Below are positions 16,654 to 25,494 of a stretch of 64,000 bases of DNA, piece by piece. The stretch lies in the NCBI GenBank assembly GCA_004555175.1, contig SFJE01000008.1:1-64000 (forward strand), written 5' to 3'. A program made the position numbers and the translations under genes. The number at the start of each line of letters is the position of its first letter. The first letter of the stretch is position 1. The notes beneath the pieces were generated by a model that did no database searches, was not told the DNA's origin, and saw nothing but the letters and a program-made list of their open reading frames with translations. The DNA comes from Lentisphaeraceae bacterium (lineage in GTDB: Bacteria > Verrucomicrobiota > Kiritimatiellia > RFP12 > DVOR01).

Positions 16654-17298
16654 ATGCGACGCTTGATGTTATTGTTGCTTGGAAGCCTCTGTTTCCTTGG
16701 GTGCGAGATGTTTTCGGTGCCCGAGGGGACCGAGCTTGTGCCGCCGCAGGCGATGAAGCCGGGGGTGATTGTGCCTCAGTTGCGCGTGGGCGTGAAGGTG
16801 CGCATCTCGATTGTGGCCTCGGGCGAGCCGGTGATGGAAGAAGCCGTCAAGGAGGTCTCGGCCTCGGGCGATATTGTGTTGCCTTATATTCAGCAGGTGC
16901 ACTGCGCGGGGATGACCATTGAGCAGTTCCAAGAGGAACTGACCAAGCGTTACAAGGAGTTTTATGTGGAACCGCTCGTTTCGGCCTACTATGTGCCGAT
17001 GGGAGAAGGCGGTTCTTCGCCCTATGGCTCGGTGCTCGTCACCGGATGCGTGGGGCAAAAGGGCGTTGTCAGCATTCCGCCGACATGCGACCTAACGGTG
17101 ATGCAGGCGTTGCAACTCTCCGGCGGAATGGGGCAGTGGGCCGACACCCGCGCGGTACGCGTGACGCGGAGTTTCACCGATGGCACTAAACAGCAGGCCA
17201 TCATTGACACCGAGCGTATCGGGCGGTATGGCGATGCCGAACTCAATATCATCTTAATGCCCGGTGATGTCCTTGACGTCCCGGAGAGCAACTTCTAG
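16654..17298 (+). CDS. Polysaccharide export lipoprotein, Wza family
   Basis: This is an outer-membrane polysaccharide export protein. The 214-residue product begins MRRLMLLLLGSLCFLGCEMF, a lipoprotein signal with Cys17 as the lipidated residue. The poly-export domain follows (LRVGVKVRISIVASGE, ASGDIVLPYIQQVHCAGMTI), then one SLBB-like segment (SVLVTGCVGQKGVVSIP). It is shorter than E. coli Wza (~380 residues), like many single-SLBB relatives. The ATG at 16654 is chosen for the GGAG site and the signal peptide; an earlier in-frame ATG (16582) lies before the promoter. It is the first gene of the operon. Confidence 0.88.
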   Translation: MRRLMLLLLGSLCFLGCEMFSVPEGTELVPPQAMKPGVIVPQLRVGVKVRISIVASGEPVMEEAVKEVSASGDIVLPYIQQVHCAGMTIEQFQEELTKRYKEFYVEPLVSAYYVPMGEGGSSPYGSVLVTGCVGQKGVVSIPPTCDLTVMQALQLSGGMGQWADTRAVRVTRSFTDGTKQQAIIDTERIGRYGDAELNIILMPGDVLDVPESNF

Positions 17299-17331
17299 TC
17301 TGGAGACTTTCCAATCGTGAGGAGCCAAACG

Positions 17332-18420
17332 ATGAAAAAAATGTGGATTCTGATGACCGCCGTCGCCCTGTTAGGGTCCGGCGTTGCGCTTGCGGCATTG
17401 ACCGAAGCCGACCTCGCCCCAACGCGCATTGCCGCGGCCATCAAGGCCAAGCCGGCCAATGAACGCCAGGCCCTGGCCAAGCAGATTCTGGAGGCAATTG
17501 CCGCCCAGCCTACCGATGAAGAGACCAAGACCCAGCAGTTGATTACCGCTTCGCGCGTGCTCATCTCTTCGGGCAACTCCATCGGAATGATTGCCGAAGT
17601 CTTCAACTCCATCCCGATGGAATATCTCCAGCCGGTGGCCGAGACCCTCGGCAAGGCCAACTTTGACCAGCAGGCCAACAAAATGACCGATGCGCAATTC
17701 GACACCTTCTGCGCAAAGGTCGTCTCCTCCGCCTCGCGTTACATTGAGGCCTCTGGCACCGATTCGCCGACCGTGCGCATCAGCATCCTCGCCGCCACCT
17801 TCTCGAGCGCCTCTTCCGATCCCGAGCGCACGCGCCCGGCGATGATTGCCGCCCTCCCCGCTTCGATGCAGGCTGCCGCCGCCACCTACATCGCCGCTTC
17901 CGAACAGGGCAACCGCGAAGTGCTCGCCGCTGCCACCGGCGTCGACGAAGTGGCCGAAACCCCGGCTGACCCCAATGTCGGCAATGTTGTTCCTGCTGCT
18001 GCGGCGACGAATGCCGCTGCCGCCGAGCCCGCTCCTGAGCAGACCACCGGCTCGCCCACGCTTGAACCCCAGGAGGTCCCCGTGGCGCCCTTGCCGACCT
18101 CGCCGACCTCGTCTGCGGCGGCTGAGACCGCGCAGAATGAGCCCGCTCCGGAGGTCAAGGTGCCGCTCCTCTCGCGCTTCTCCACCGATGTGCTGGGCTT
18201 GACCATCGACACGATGGGCTCGGCGATGTACGACTGGGAAGATCCCACGCTTTTGCCCCCGACGGTGGTTGATTATGGCACAGCCCCCGAGCAAATGATT
18301 GGTGTTGGCGAGTTCGGCATTTCCAATCTGCCGCGCCCGACAAACACGGTGATGCCTCAAAACCCCGACTTCTCCGAGATTGTAGACCCCTCGCCGGGCT
18401 ACCCCAATCAAGGTATCTAA
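17332..18420 (+). CDS. Secreted protein of unknown function in the polysaccharide operon
   Basis: A 362-residue protein with a signal peptide (MKKMWILMTAVALLGSGVALA). The first ~200 residues are predicted helical, Ala/Gln/Lys-rich and regular (AIKAKPANERQALAKQILEA). A low-complexity Pro/Ala/Thr linker follows (~205-285), then a conserved-looking tail (VPLLSRFSTDVLGLTIDTM). I do not recognise the family. GAGGAG lies 8 nt before the ATG at 17332. Its place between the export lipoprotein and an outer-membrane barrel suggests a periplasmic role in polysaccharide assembly; this is inference. Confidence 0.7.
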   Translation: MKKMWILMTAVALLGSGVALAALTEADLAPTRIAAAIKAKPANERQALAKQILEAIAAQPTDEETKTQQLITASRVLISSGNSIGMIAEVFNSIPMEYLQPVAETLGKANFDQQANKMTDAQFDTFCAKVVSSASRYIEASGTDSPTVRISILAATFSSASSDPERTRPAMIAALPASMQAAAATYIAASEQGNREVLAAATGVDEVAETPADPNVGNVVPAAAATNAAAAEPAPEQTTGSPTLEPQEVPVAPLPTSPTSSAAAETAQNEPAPEVKVPLLSRFSTDVLGLTIDTMGSAMYDWEDPTLLPPTVVDYGTAPEQMIGVGEFGISNLPRPTNTVMPQNPDFSEIVDPSPGYPNQGI

Positions 18421-18445
18421 CCCGTTATCCTAGGAGATTATCAAG

Positions 18446-19639
18446 ATGAAAAAGCCCCTTTTGGCCGCAATCCTGGCAATATCCGGGTTACCGCTCCTCG
18501 CTGGGCCGCTCTTTGATGGCAACGGGTTTGCCTTTGGTCCGCGCGACTGCCTGCACTTCTCCCCCTCGGTGAGCGTGGGTGCCTTCTGGGAGACGAATGC
18601 TCGCAACACCTCGCATGACACCGAGTCCGGCGGTGGCTGGCGCGTCCAGCCCTCCTTCTCGCTCTCGTATGCCGGTAAGGAAGGTGTCAAGGACATTGGG
18701 AGTTTTAGCCTCTCGGGCTTCTACTCGATGGAGCGCGGTTTTGACAGCGACAATGGGCAAGATAGCGACTCCTATGGCTTGAGCATTTCCACCCGCCGTA
18801 AGCTCGCGCGCAACCTCACCTTCTCGGCCTCGGCCTCCTACTCGCGCTCGGAGAACGATGAGTTCTATGGCGACACCTGGAATGACTACGGCATTCCGCG
18901 CATTGACGAAAACCGCTCCGAGAGCTACAACGCCAATGCTGCGCTTGGCTACCAGGGCGACAAGTGGCGTTGGTCCGCGGGTCTTGGTTGGAGCCGCTCC
19001 AAGCAGCTCGATGGCTACAAGAATGAATCCGACTCCTACTCGCTGAGTTTGACCGCCGGGCGCGCCGTTTTTGCCCGCCACTACTGGAATCTCTCCTTCT
19101 CGACCTCGTGGGACGATGCGGATGACAACTCGCAAGCCTATTACATCCGCACCGGTATGAGCGGCTCAATTTCGAAGAAGCTCACCTACAATGCTTTGGT
19201 CGGCGTGGGCATCTACGACTACAGCGGTTACGAGGATGATACCGCCTTTGGTCCGAGCTACGATGTCAGCGTGGCTTATAAGATCAACCGCACCTTTGCC
19301 GCCTCTTTGGCCCTCAGCTCGCAGTTCGAGCCGGAGTATGATGGCGACCAGCAGGATTACTACATCTGGAGCAATCGCCTCACGGCTGCAATCAACGCCC
19401 AGTGGTCCGAGCGCTGGAGTTCGCGCCTCAATGTCGCCTGGAGTTACGAAGATCACCAAGGCAACAACAACGAGGCCGATTACGACCGCACCTACATCCA
19501 GACCTCGCTCAGCACCTCTTATGTCCTCAACCGCTTCACCTCGCTCTATGGCACGGTCTCCTGGAAGAACGATATGTATTCCGATGGTGATGACACGGAC
19601 GACCTCCGCCTGGACATTGGTTTGAGCTTCCACCTCTAA
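18446..19639 (+). CDS. Outer-membrane beta-barrel protein of the polysaccharide operon
   Basis: A 397-residue protein with a signal peptide (MKKPLLAAILAISGLPLLAG). The mature part alternates polar and aromatic residues in about 16 strands (FSLSYAG, LSISTRRKLARNLTFSASAS, YNANAALGYQGDKWRWSAGL) with Asp/Ser-rich loops, and ends in a strand closing FHL, close to the terminal aromatic signature of outer-membrane proteins. It resembles the BBP2-type putative porins found beside polysaccharide genes. It may help sugar polymers cross or attach to the outer membrane. Confidence 0.78.
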   Translation: MKKPLLAAILAISGLPLLAGPLFDGNGFAFGPRDCLHFSPSVSVGAFWETNARNTSHDTESGGGWRVQPSFSLSYAGKEGVKDIGSFSLSGFYSMERGFDSDNGQDSDSYGLSISTRRKLARNLTFSASASYSRSENDEFYGDTWNDYGIPRIDENRSESYNANAALGYQGDKWRWSAGLGWSRSKQLDGYKNESDSYSLSLTAGRAVFARHYWNLSFSTSWDDADDNSQAYYIRTGMSGSISKKLTYNALVGVGIYDYSGYEDDTAFGPSYDVSVAYKINRTFAASLALSSQFEPEYDGDQQDYYIWSNRLTAAINAQWSERWSSRLNVAWSYEDHQGNNNEADYDRTYIQTSLSTSYVLNRFTSLYGTVSWKNDMYSDGDDTDDLRLDIGLSFHL

Positions 19640-19659
19640 AGCGTCTTAGGCTCGCGACA

Positions 19660-21021
19660 GTGCTGCGACTTTTGGTGACGAAATATTGGGTGCTTGCCCA
19701 CCTTCTGGTGATGGCGGGCACCCTTTGTTTTACCCCCTCGCCTAGAGCCTTTCTGGCCATCTGGGGCGCGGCTTCGCTCATCCTGATGGCGCTGGCGTTG
19801 CCGCCCGGGCGCAAGGGCGAAACCTTTTGGATGGCACGCACCCGTGTCGCCACGGCAATCCGTTTGGATGTGGTCTTTTGGAGCGGGCTCCTGGCCGTGA
19901 TATGGGTGGGCATTGGCCTGCTCAATGGGCCGCGCGCATGGGTCTATAGTGCCGCCTTAAAGCGCTGGATTTACGACTTGCCGCCGATGGTCTTTCTGCC
20001 CTCCTCTATTGAGTTCGGGCTAGGGACTGGCTTTTGGGCCGGCCTCACTGGTGGGCTAGCCGGGGCGGTGGCCGTGCGTTGCGCACTACCGCGCTCGCAG
20101 CGGCTCTTGGCGTTGCTGGGGCTTGGGTGCCTGACAGGCCTGCTGGCGTTGGGCGCGCTAACCGCCGGGGTGGTAACCGGGGCAGCGCCGACGCTGGCGT
20201 GGCTCGGGGGCTGCTTTGATGCCAGCGTGCTCTGGTTCCTGCTTCTGTGCACCGGCTTGGGCGTGGCGACCGAGGCCTTTCTGGAAGGCCACTGGCGAAC
20301 GCTCATCTGGGCGCAAGGCGTGGTGGTGGCCAATGGCATGGGGCTGGCGGCCTTTGCGCCGGTGGAGGTGGTCGCCGTGGCCGCCGTGGTGGCGGTGATC
20401 TATCTTTGCTTGGCAGTGGCGGTTGTGCGCGGGGGCGGGCGCTATCCGCGCGCGCTGTGGCACTGTGCGATGCTCTTGCCGATCCTCTTTGCCGTGGGGT
20501 TGGGCTTGGCGCTAGGCCCCGAGCGGACACTCTGGCAGCCGGAGGTGTGGGCGCAACAGCTGGAGCGCTTCTTTGCCCAGTGGGGCTTCCGGGCGGACCT
20601 GGCCCTGAAGGTGATGGGGGGCGAACCAATGCTCGGCGGCGGACCGCAGGCAATGGACTTTATGGGAAAACTCTTTGTGAAGGGCGGCCGCGCGTGGGCC
20701 CTTTGGCGTGCGGGCGGCACCGGGGTGCCGTGCGACCTGATGAAGCTCCTCGCCGAGCGCGGGTTGATGGGCACGCTCTTCCTCTTGCTGCCCGGGGCGG
20801 CGATGCTCGGTAAGTGCCTGATGCGCTGGGTGGAGTTTCACCAGGGCGTGCGCCGGCACTACAGTCTGCGCTACATCTTTGTCTTCGCCGGCTGCGGCGT
20901 TGGGGTGCTGGGGGTGTTGTTCGCCTCCTTGATTGGCACGCCGCTGCATACGCCGGCGGTACTGTGCGTGTTTTTGATTGTCTGTGCGACCTTGAGCGGC
21001 TGGATGCCGCAGTTGCGCTAG
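19660..21021 (+). CDS. Polytopic membrane protein, possible polysaccharide polymerase/ligase
   Basis: A 453-residue protein with about ten to twelve hydrophobic segments. It starts at a GTG (VLRLLVTKYW). The layout of many helices and a periplasmic loop late in the protein (~275-350, MGGEPMLGGGPQAMDFMGK) resembles O-antigen ligase/Wzy-type proteins, which often have poor sequence conservation. Its location between the barrel and the Wzc-like gene supports this. No definitive motif is visible. Confidence 0.6.
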   Translation: MLRLLVTKYWVLAHLLVMAGTLCFTPSPRAFLAIWGAASLILMALALPPGRKGETFWMARTRVATAIRLDVVFWSGLLAVIWVGIGLLNGPRAWVYSAALKRWIYDLPPMVFLPSSIEFGLGTGFWAGLTGGLAGAVAVRCALPRSQRLLALLGLGCLTGLLALGALTAGVVTGAAPTLAWLGGCFDASVLWFLLLCTGLGVATEAFLEGHWRTLIWAQGVVVANGMGLAAFAPVEVVAVAAVVAVIYLCLAVAVVRGGGRYPRALWHCAMLLPILFAVGLGLALGPERTLWQPEVWAQQLERFFAQWGFRADLALKVMGGEPMLGGGPQAMDFMGKLFVKGGRAWALWRAGGTGVPCDLMKLLAERGLMGTLFLLLPGAAMLGKCLMRWVEFHQGVRRHYSLRYIFVFAGCGVGVLGVLFASLIGTPLHTPAVLCVFLIVCATLSGWMPQLR

Positions 21022-21043
21022 TGGCTTAGAAAGGATTGTAAAT

Positions 21044-23461
21044 ATGTCAGATGACGCAGATCAGAAGGGGCGGAGCCTGTATTACCACCGCTACACGCCG
21101 CAGATTATGGGCAGCAGCGGCGGGCGAAGCACCTATGGCACGCCGGTCTATGGCGCAACCTCCTATGGCAGCGCTTACGGTTCGGCCTACGCAGCGCCTG
21201 CCGGCGGCGGAGGCGAGGAGGAGGGAGGCGCTGGTGCACTGAGCCTCGGGCGCATCATCCGCGTCTGCTCGGGCCACTGGATGACCATCTTCGTCTTCCT
21301 GATCCTGGGGCTCTTGGCGGCCTTCGTCATCTTCCAGCTCATCCCCTACACTTGGAAGGCCGAGGCCTACTACGAGATGCTCGTGCGCAGCCAGACCTTT
21401 ATTCCCGGCCAGGTCTATGCCGATGAAGGCATGGGCGCGGGCGGAGCCAGCTCGCTCCAAGAGGTCTTCAACACCCGCCGCGAACTCTTCAAGAACACCG
21501 CGGTCTATAAGTCGGTCATCGACCTCTATCGCACCGAGCACACCGCCTCGGCCGTGCCCACCGAGACGCTGCTGGACATCCTCAAAGAAGACACCTCGAT
21601 GACCTTGGTGCCCGGCTCGCGCTTGGTTAAGGTCTCGGTCCTTGCGCGCGATCCGGCCCTGGCAGCCGATTTGGCCAATGCCTATGTGGCCACCTGTAAA
21701 ACCTATATGGGCGAGCAGAATAAGATGATCTCCGAGACGGCCGTGGCCTACCTCACCGCCACCCTCGACAACGAAGAGCACATCCTCGCCCAGCTTGATA
21801 ACGACCTTCTAGAACTGCGCAAAAGCCGCAAGATCGATAGCCTCAACCGCGAGCGTGAGAACACTCAATCGCGCCTCTCTTCGCTCGACGCGCGCGCCAT
21901 TGCGCTGGAGACGCAGATCTCCACGGCCAAGGAACTCCTCATTGCCCTCTCGGCCATCAAGGAGGATCCCACCCTCTTTGGCACCCTCCCCGAGAGCATT
22001 CCGCGCGCCTCGGAGATCGCCACCACCTTCCAGCGCTGGCAGGAAACTGCCGTGGCCAAGAAGACCCTCCTCACCCGCCTGACCGAGAACCACCCCGATG
22101 TCAAGCTCAAAGCGCGTGAGGAAGAGGTCTATCGCGACCAATTTGTCGAGACTGCCCAGCGTGCCTACACCACCGCCAAGGCCCAGCTCGACTTCCTGGA
22201 GCGCCAGCGTCAGCCGGTGGTGGAGGAGGCCTCGGGGCTGCGTGCCCGCCTGATCGGCCTGGATACCGACATCATCAGCGCCCAAATGGCCATCCAGCAG
22301 CTCGAGCGCACCCGCGAAATCGAGGTCCAAAAGGCCACAGACCTGCGCGCCCGCGTCCGCGTGGCAGAGTTGAAGGCCGATGAAAATGCCGCCACCATCA
22401 AGCCCGTCCGCCCGGCCCTTGTTCCCGAAAAGCCCGATTCGCCCAATCCCTACATCATCTTCGGCGCGGGCATTCTGCTGGGCACCTTCATCGGCGTGGT
22501 CTTCGTGCTCTTGCTCGACCACATGGAGGATAAACTCGTGGGCGTGTCGGACATCGAGCAGCGCCTGCGCTTGAAGGCCCTGGCCGTCTTCCCGCACCTC
22601 CGGCGCAAGCAGCGCCAGCAAGTGGCCCTCACCACCCATGCCGACCCCTTCTCGCAGTATGCCGAATCGATGGCCGGCCTGCGCAACCTCCTCGATTCGC
22701 CCACCTACCACGACCTCACCACCGTTATCCTCTGCATGTCCACCCAACCGGCCGAAGGCAAGACCTGCACCTCCTCCAACCTGGCCATCGCCTACGCCCA
22801 AGCCGGCCAACGCACGCTCCTGGTGGACTTCGACATGCGCCGTCCGCGCCTAGCCGGCATCTTCAATCGCGAGGTGCACAGCTTCCCCTCCCTGCCGCAC
22901 ATCCTTGCGCGCAACGATGCTTCGCTCTTCGATTCGCTCCCGCAGGAGACCGAAGTGCCGAACCTGAGCGTCGTCTTCTCGCGCGCCTCCAACTCCATCA
23001 GCCCCTCGGTGCTCATGGGCACGAACATCATCACCGAGTTCTTCGCCTGGGCCCGTAAGCACTACGACCACATCGTCATCGACTCTCCGCCCTTCGGCCT
23101 AGTGGGCGATGTCATCGTGCTCGCGAACCTCGTCGACTCCGTCCTCCTGGTCGCCACGCCCGACAAGACGCGCTTTGGGCCCATCCAGTTCGCCGCCCGC
23201 CGCCTGACCGAAGTGGGCGCACGCATCCTCGGCGTGGTGGTCAACAATGTCGACTTTGGCCGCTGGGCCGGCTTCAGCAAGTACGAGACGCGCTACGGCT
23301 ACGCCACCAGCACCTACGTCCCCCGCACCAAGGGCAAAGATTCCTCCGAAGAGCTCAAGAAGGCCGTCTTTACCGTCAACTCCTCCGGGGCCAACCCTGC
23401 GGCAGCCGCCAATCCCGATGACCGCCCCATCGATGAAAGCCTGACCTCCGACGATGACTAA
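21044..23461 (+). CDS. Chain-length determinant and bacterial tyrosine kinase (Wzc-like)
   Basis: The 805-residue inner-membrane protein controls polysaccharide chain length and export. A Wzz segment lies between two membrane helices (~77-98 FVFLILGLLAAFVIFQLIPY and ~470-490 IIFGAGILLGTFIGVVFVLL), with long coiled-coil helices between. The cytoplasmic kinase has Walker A (STQPAEGKTCTSSN), Walker A' (LLVDFDMRRP) and Walker B (HIVIDSPPF). Tyrosines near the C-terminus (KYETRYGYATSTY) are candidate autophosphorylation sites. The N-terminal 50 residues are unusually Tyr/Gly/Ser-rich. It overlaps rsmI by 8 nt. Confidence 0.92.
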   Translation: MSDDADQKGRSLYYHRYTPQIMGSSGGRSTYGTPVYGATSYGSAYGSAYAAPAGGGGEEEGGAGALSLGRIIRVCSGHWMTIFVFLILGLLAAFVIFQLIPYTWKAEAYYEMLVRSQTFIPGQVYADEGMGAGGASSLQEVFNTRRELFKNTAVYKSVIDLYRTEHTASAVPTETLLDILKEDTSMTLVPGSRLVKVSVLARDPALAADLANAYVATCKTYMGEQNKMISETAVAYLTATLDNEEHILAQLDNDLLELRKSRKIDSLNRERENTQSRLSSLDARAIALETQISTAKELLIALSAIKEDPTLFGTLPESIPRASEIATTFQRWQETAVAKKTLLTRLTENHPDVKLKAREEEVYRDQFVETAQRAYTTAKAQLDFLERQRQPVVEEASGLRARLIGLDTDIISAQMAIQQLERTREIEVQKATDLRARVRVAELKADENAATIKPVRPALVPEKPDSPNPYIIFGAGILLGTFIGVVFVLLLDHMEDKLVGVSDIEQRLRLKALAVFPHLRRKQRQQVALTTHADPFSQYAESMAGLRNLLDSPTYHDLTTVILCMSTQPAEGKTCTSSNLAIAYAQAGQRTLLVDFDMRRPRLAGIFNREVHSFPSLPHILARNDASLFDSLPQETEVPNLSVVFSRASNSISPSVLMGTNIITEFFAWARKHYDHIVIDSPPFGLVGDVIVLANLVDSVLLVATPDKTRFGPIQFAARRLTEVGARILGVVVNNVDFGRWAGFSKYETRYGYATSTYVPRTKGKDSSEELKKAVFTVNSSGANPAAAANPDDRPIDESLTSDDD

Positions 23462-24182
23462 CCCGCTGGCGCCTCAGCTCTATGTCGTGGCCACGCCGCT
23501 AGGCAACCTAGCGGACCTCTCCGAGCGCGTCCGCGCCACCTTGGCCGCCGCGCCGGTCATCGCCTGCGAGGACACGCGCCGCACCTGGCAACTCCTCTCG
23601 GCGCTTGAGATCCCCCGCCCGGAAATGTTCTCCTATCGCCAAGGCAACGAAGAACAGGTGACCGCGCGCATCGTCGGCTTTGTCCGCTCGGGCGTGCCCG
23701 TGGCGCTCTGCTCCGATGGCGGCTACCCGGGCATTAGCGATCCGGGCTACCGCGTCTTGCGCACCTTCGCCACCGAGGGCCTGCCCTACACCGTCCTGCC
23801 CGGGCCGTGCAGCGTGGAGTTAGCGCTTCTCCTCTCGGGGCTGCCCACCTCCAGCTACACCTTCAAGGGCTTCCCGCCGCGCAAAGCCGGAGCTCTGCGC
23901 AAGTTCTTCGAGCAAGAGCGCGCGCTGCCGCACACACTCATCTGCCTAGAATCGCCCTTCCGCCTGGTTGCCAGCCTCAAGGCCGCCCGCGACGTCTTTG
24001 GCGAGCGCGAGTGTGCCGTCTGCCTAGAGATGACCAAGGTGCACGAACGCGTCCTGCGCGGCACCCTCTCGGCCGTCATTGACCAACTTTCTGCCCGCCC
24101 GCCGAAGGGCGAGGCAACGTATGTTATTGCCGGGGACAACCCGAAGTTCGACCATTCCGATAGTCAGGAAGAGAACCTATGA
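23454..24182 (+). CDS. rsmI: 16S rRNA (cytidine-1402 2'-O)-methyltransferase
   Basis: RsmI methylates the ribose of C1402 in the 16S rRNA decoding centre. The 242-residue protein has the tetrapyrrole-methylase fold motifs LYVVATPLGNLADLSERV, IACEDTRRT, SDGGYPGISDPGYRV and the GPCSVELALLLSGLP block. Many relatives have ~280 residues; the short C-terminal helical extension is missing here. It starts inside the end of the kinase gene and its stop overlaps the next ATG by 4 nt, so all are probably one transcript. Confidence 0.95.
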   Translation: MTNPLAPQLYVVATPLGNLADLSERVRATLAAAPVIACEDTRRTWQLLSALEIPRPEMFSYRQGNEEQVTARIVGFVRSGVPVALCSDGGYPGISDPGYRVLRTFATEGLPYTVLPGPCSVELALLLSGLPTSSYTFKGFPPRKAGALRKFFEQERALPHTLICLESPFRLVASLKAARDVFGERECAVCLEMTKVHERVLRGTLSAVIDQLSARPPKGEATYVIAGDNPKFDHSDSQEENL

Positions 24183-25276
24183 AAACCCTCAAACCCGCCC
24201 TCTTAACCAGCCTCGTTGCCACGGGATCACTCCTCCAGGCCGATACCATCACCACCGCCGCCGGGGACATCCTGCACGGCACCATCGTCGGCATCCAAGG
24301 CGGGAACATCACCCTGGAAACCGACTTTGCCGGCACCCTCACCATCCCCCGCGAGAAGGTCGCCAAGCTCGACTACACCGCCGACGGCGAGTTCTACGTC
24401 CGCACCGATCCCGCGAACGAAGATGCCAAGACGCTGGTGAAGGTTGGCCGCGATGCCAACGGCAACACCATCCTCATCCCCACCCAGGAGAAGGCCGAGG
24501 CGCTCGCCATCACCGAAGCCTCCACCCTCTGGGCCCCCGGCGACACCGACCCCGACTTCCCGCCGATCAAGCGCTGGGCCTACTCCGCCAGCCTCGGCAT
24601 CACCGGCAACTCCGGCGCCTCCGACGACCTCTCCGTCTCGGCCTACGCCGATGCCGTCCGCACGGGCGAAGAGACCACCTTCAAGCTCTACGGCTCGTTC
24701 AACAAGACCCGCTCGGAGGGCGAACTCACCGCCGAACGCTACATCGGCGGCCTCGACTTTGAGCACCGCCCCTACGAGTACTTCTCCTGGTACATCCGCG
24801 ACGAGGCCCAGCACAACCGCTTCAACGATTACAAGTTGCGCAACGTCTTCGGTGTCGGTTATGGTCTTTACTTCTGGAATGAGAAGACCGAGAAGGGCGT
24901 CTCGCTCCTGCGCTTCCGCGCCGGTCTCGCCCACACCTACACCGAGCACTACACCCACGAGGAGAACTCCGACAGCCGCGTCACCGATAGCGATGTCGCC
25001 CTCGATCTCGGCCTCCTCTTCCACTACGACTTCTCCAACGGCGTTCAGTGGAACACCGAAATCACCTACACCCCGCTCATCGACGACCTCGACAAGGGCA
25101 CCCTCATCCACGAGTCCAAGCTCTCCTATCTCCTGAGCGAGCTCGCGACCATCGATGCGCGCCTCTCGGACATCTCCCTCGAAGCCGGTATGCGCAACGA
25201 GTACCAGACCCAGCCCGAAGCCGGGATGAACCACACCGACACCACCTGGTACATCCGCCTCAAGAAGTCCTGGTAA
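24179..25276 (+). CDS. DUF481 family outer-membrane protein
   Basis: A 365-residue protein with a signal peptide ending near LLQADTITT. Residues ~25-60 form a small beta domain (GDILHGTIVGIQGGNITLET) often seen before DUF481. The rest is the DUF481 barrel (SASLGITGNSGASDDLSVSA, GSFNKTRSEGELTAERYIGG) and it ends in KKSW with a terminal aromatic residue. E. coli YdiY belongs to this family; its function is not settled. It is coupled to rsmI through ATGA. Confidence 0.88.
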   Translation: MKTLKPALLTSLVATGSLLQADTITTAAGDILHGTIVGIQGGNITLETDFAGTLTIPREKVAKLDYTADGEFYVRTDPANEDAKTLVKVGRDANGNTILIPTQEKAEALAITEASTLWAPGDTDPDFPPIKRWAYSASLGITGNSGASDDLSVSAYADAVRTGEETTFKLYGSFNKTRSEGELTAERYIGGLDFEHRPYEYFSWYIRDEAQHNRFNDYKLRNVFGVGYGLYFWNEKTEKGVSLLRFRAGLAHTYTEHYTHEENSDSRVTDSDVALDLGLLFHYDFSNGVQWNTEITYTPLIDDLDKGTLIHESKLSYLLSELATIDARLSDISLEAGMRNEYQTQPEAGMNHTDTTWYIRLKKSW

Positions 25277-25302
25277 GGTGAAGCGCCTTTGGCGCAGATA
25301 AC

Positions 25303-25387
25303 AGCGCGCGTTCCGCGACCAGTCACGCTTAGGCCGAAGTCGTGAGAGATACCCGCCCAGACCGCCAACCTATCCGTCGCGGAACGC
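25303..25387. repeat. Inverted pair of GCGTTCCGCGAC
   Basis: GCGCGTTCCGCGAC near 25304-25317 is the complement of GTCGCGGAACGCG near 25374-25386, about 55 bp apart. The same 12-mer appears at 36200-36211 and, in frame, inside hemL (57976-57988), so it is a dispersed repeat. The 25277-25494 gap holds this and a heptad array but no gene. Confidence 0.75.
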
Positions 25388-25389
25388 GT

Positions 25390-25488
25390 GCTAACCGCCA
25401 CCTGCTAACAGCTAACCGCTAACAGCCACCTGCTAACCGCTAACAGCCACCTACTAACCGCTAACAGCTAACCGCTAACAGCTAAAAT
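25390..25488. repeat. Long heptad repeat GCTAACN ending in the pdxJ -10 box
   Basis: About fourteen 7-base units of GCTAACA / GCTAACC / GCCACCT follow one another. The last unit changes to GCTAAAAT and so creates the TAAAAT hexamer that lies 6 nt before the pdxJ ATG. Confidence 0.88.
25483..25488 (+). promoter_or_regulatory. -10 box of pdxJ, probably leaderless
   Basis: TAAAAT is followed by six bases (TCTCCT) and the ATG. No Shine-Dalgarno sequence exists. The box is formed by the final unit of the heptad array. Confidence 0.5.
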
Positions 25489-25494
25489 TCTCCT

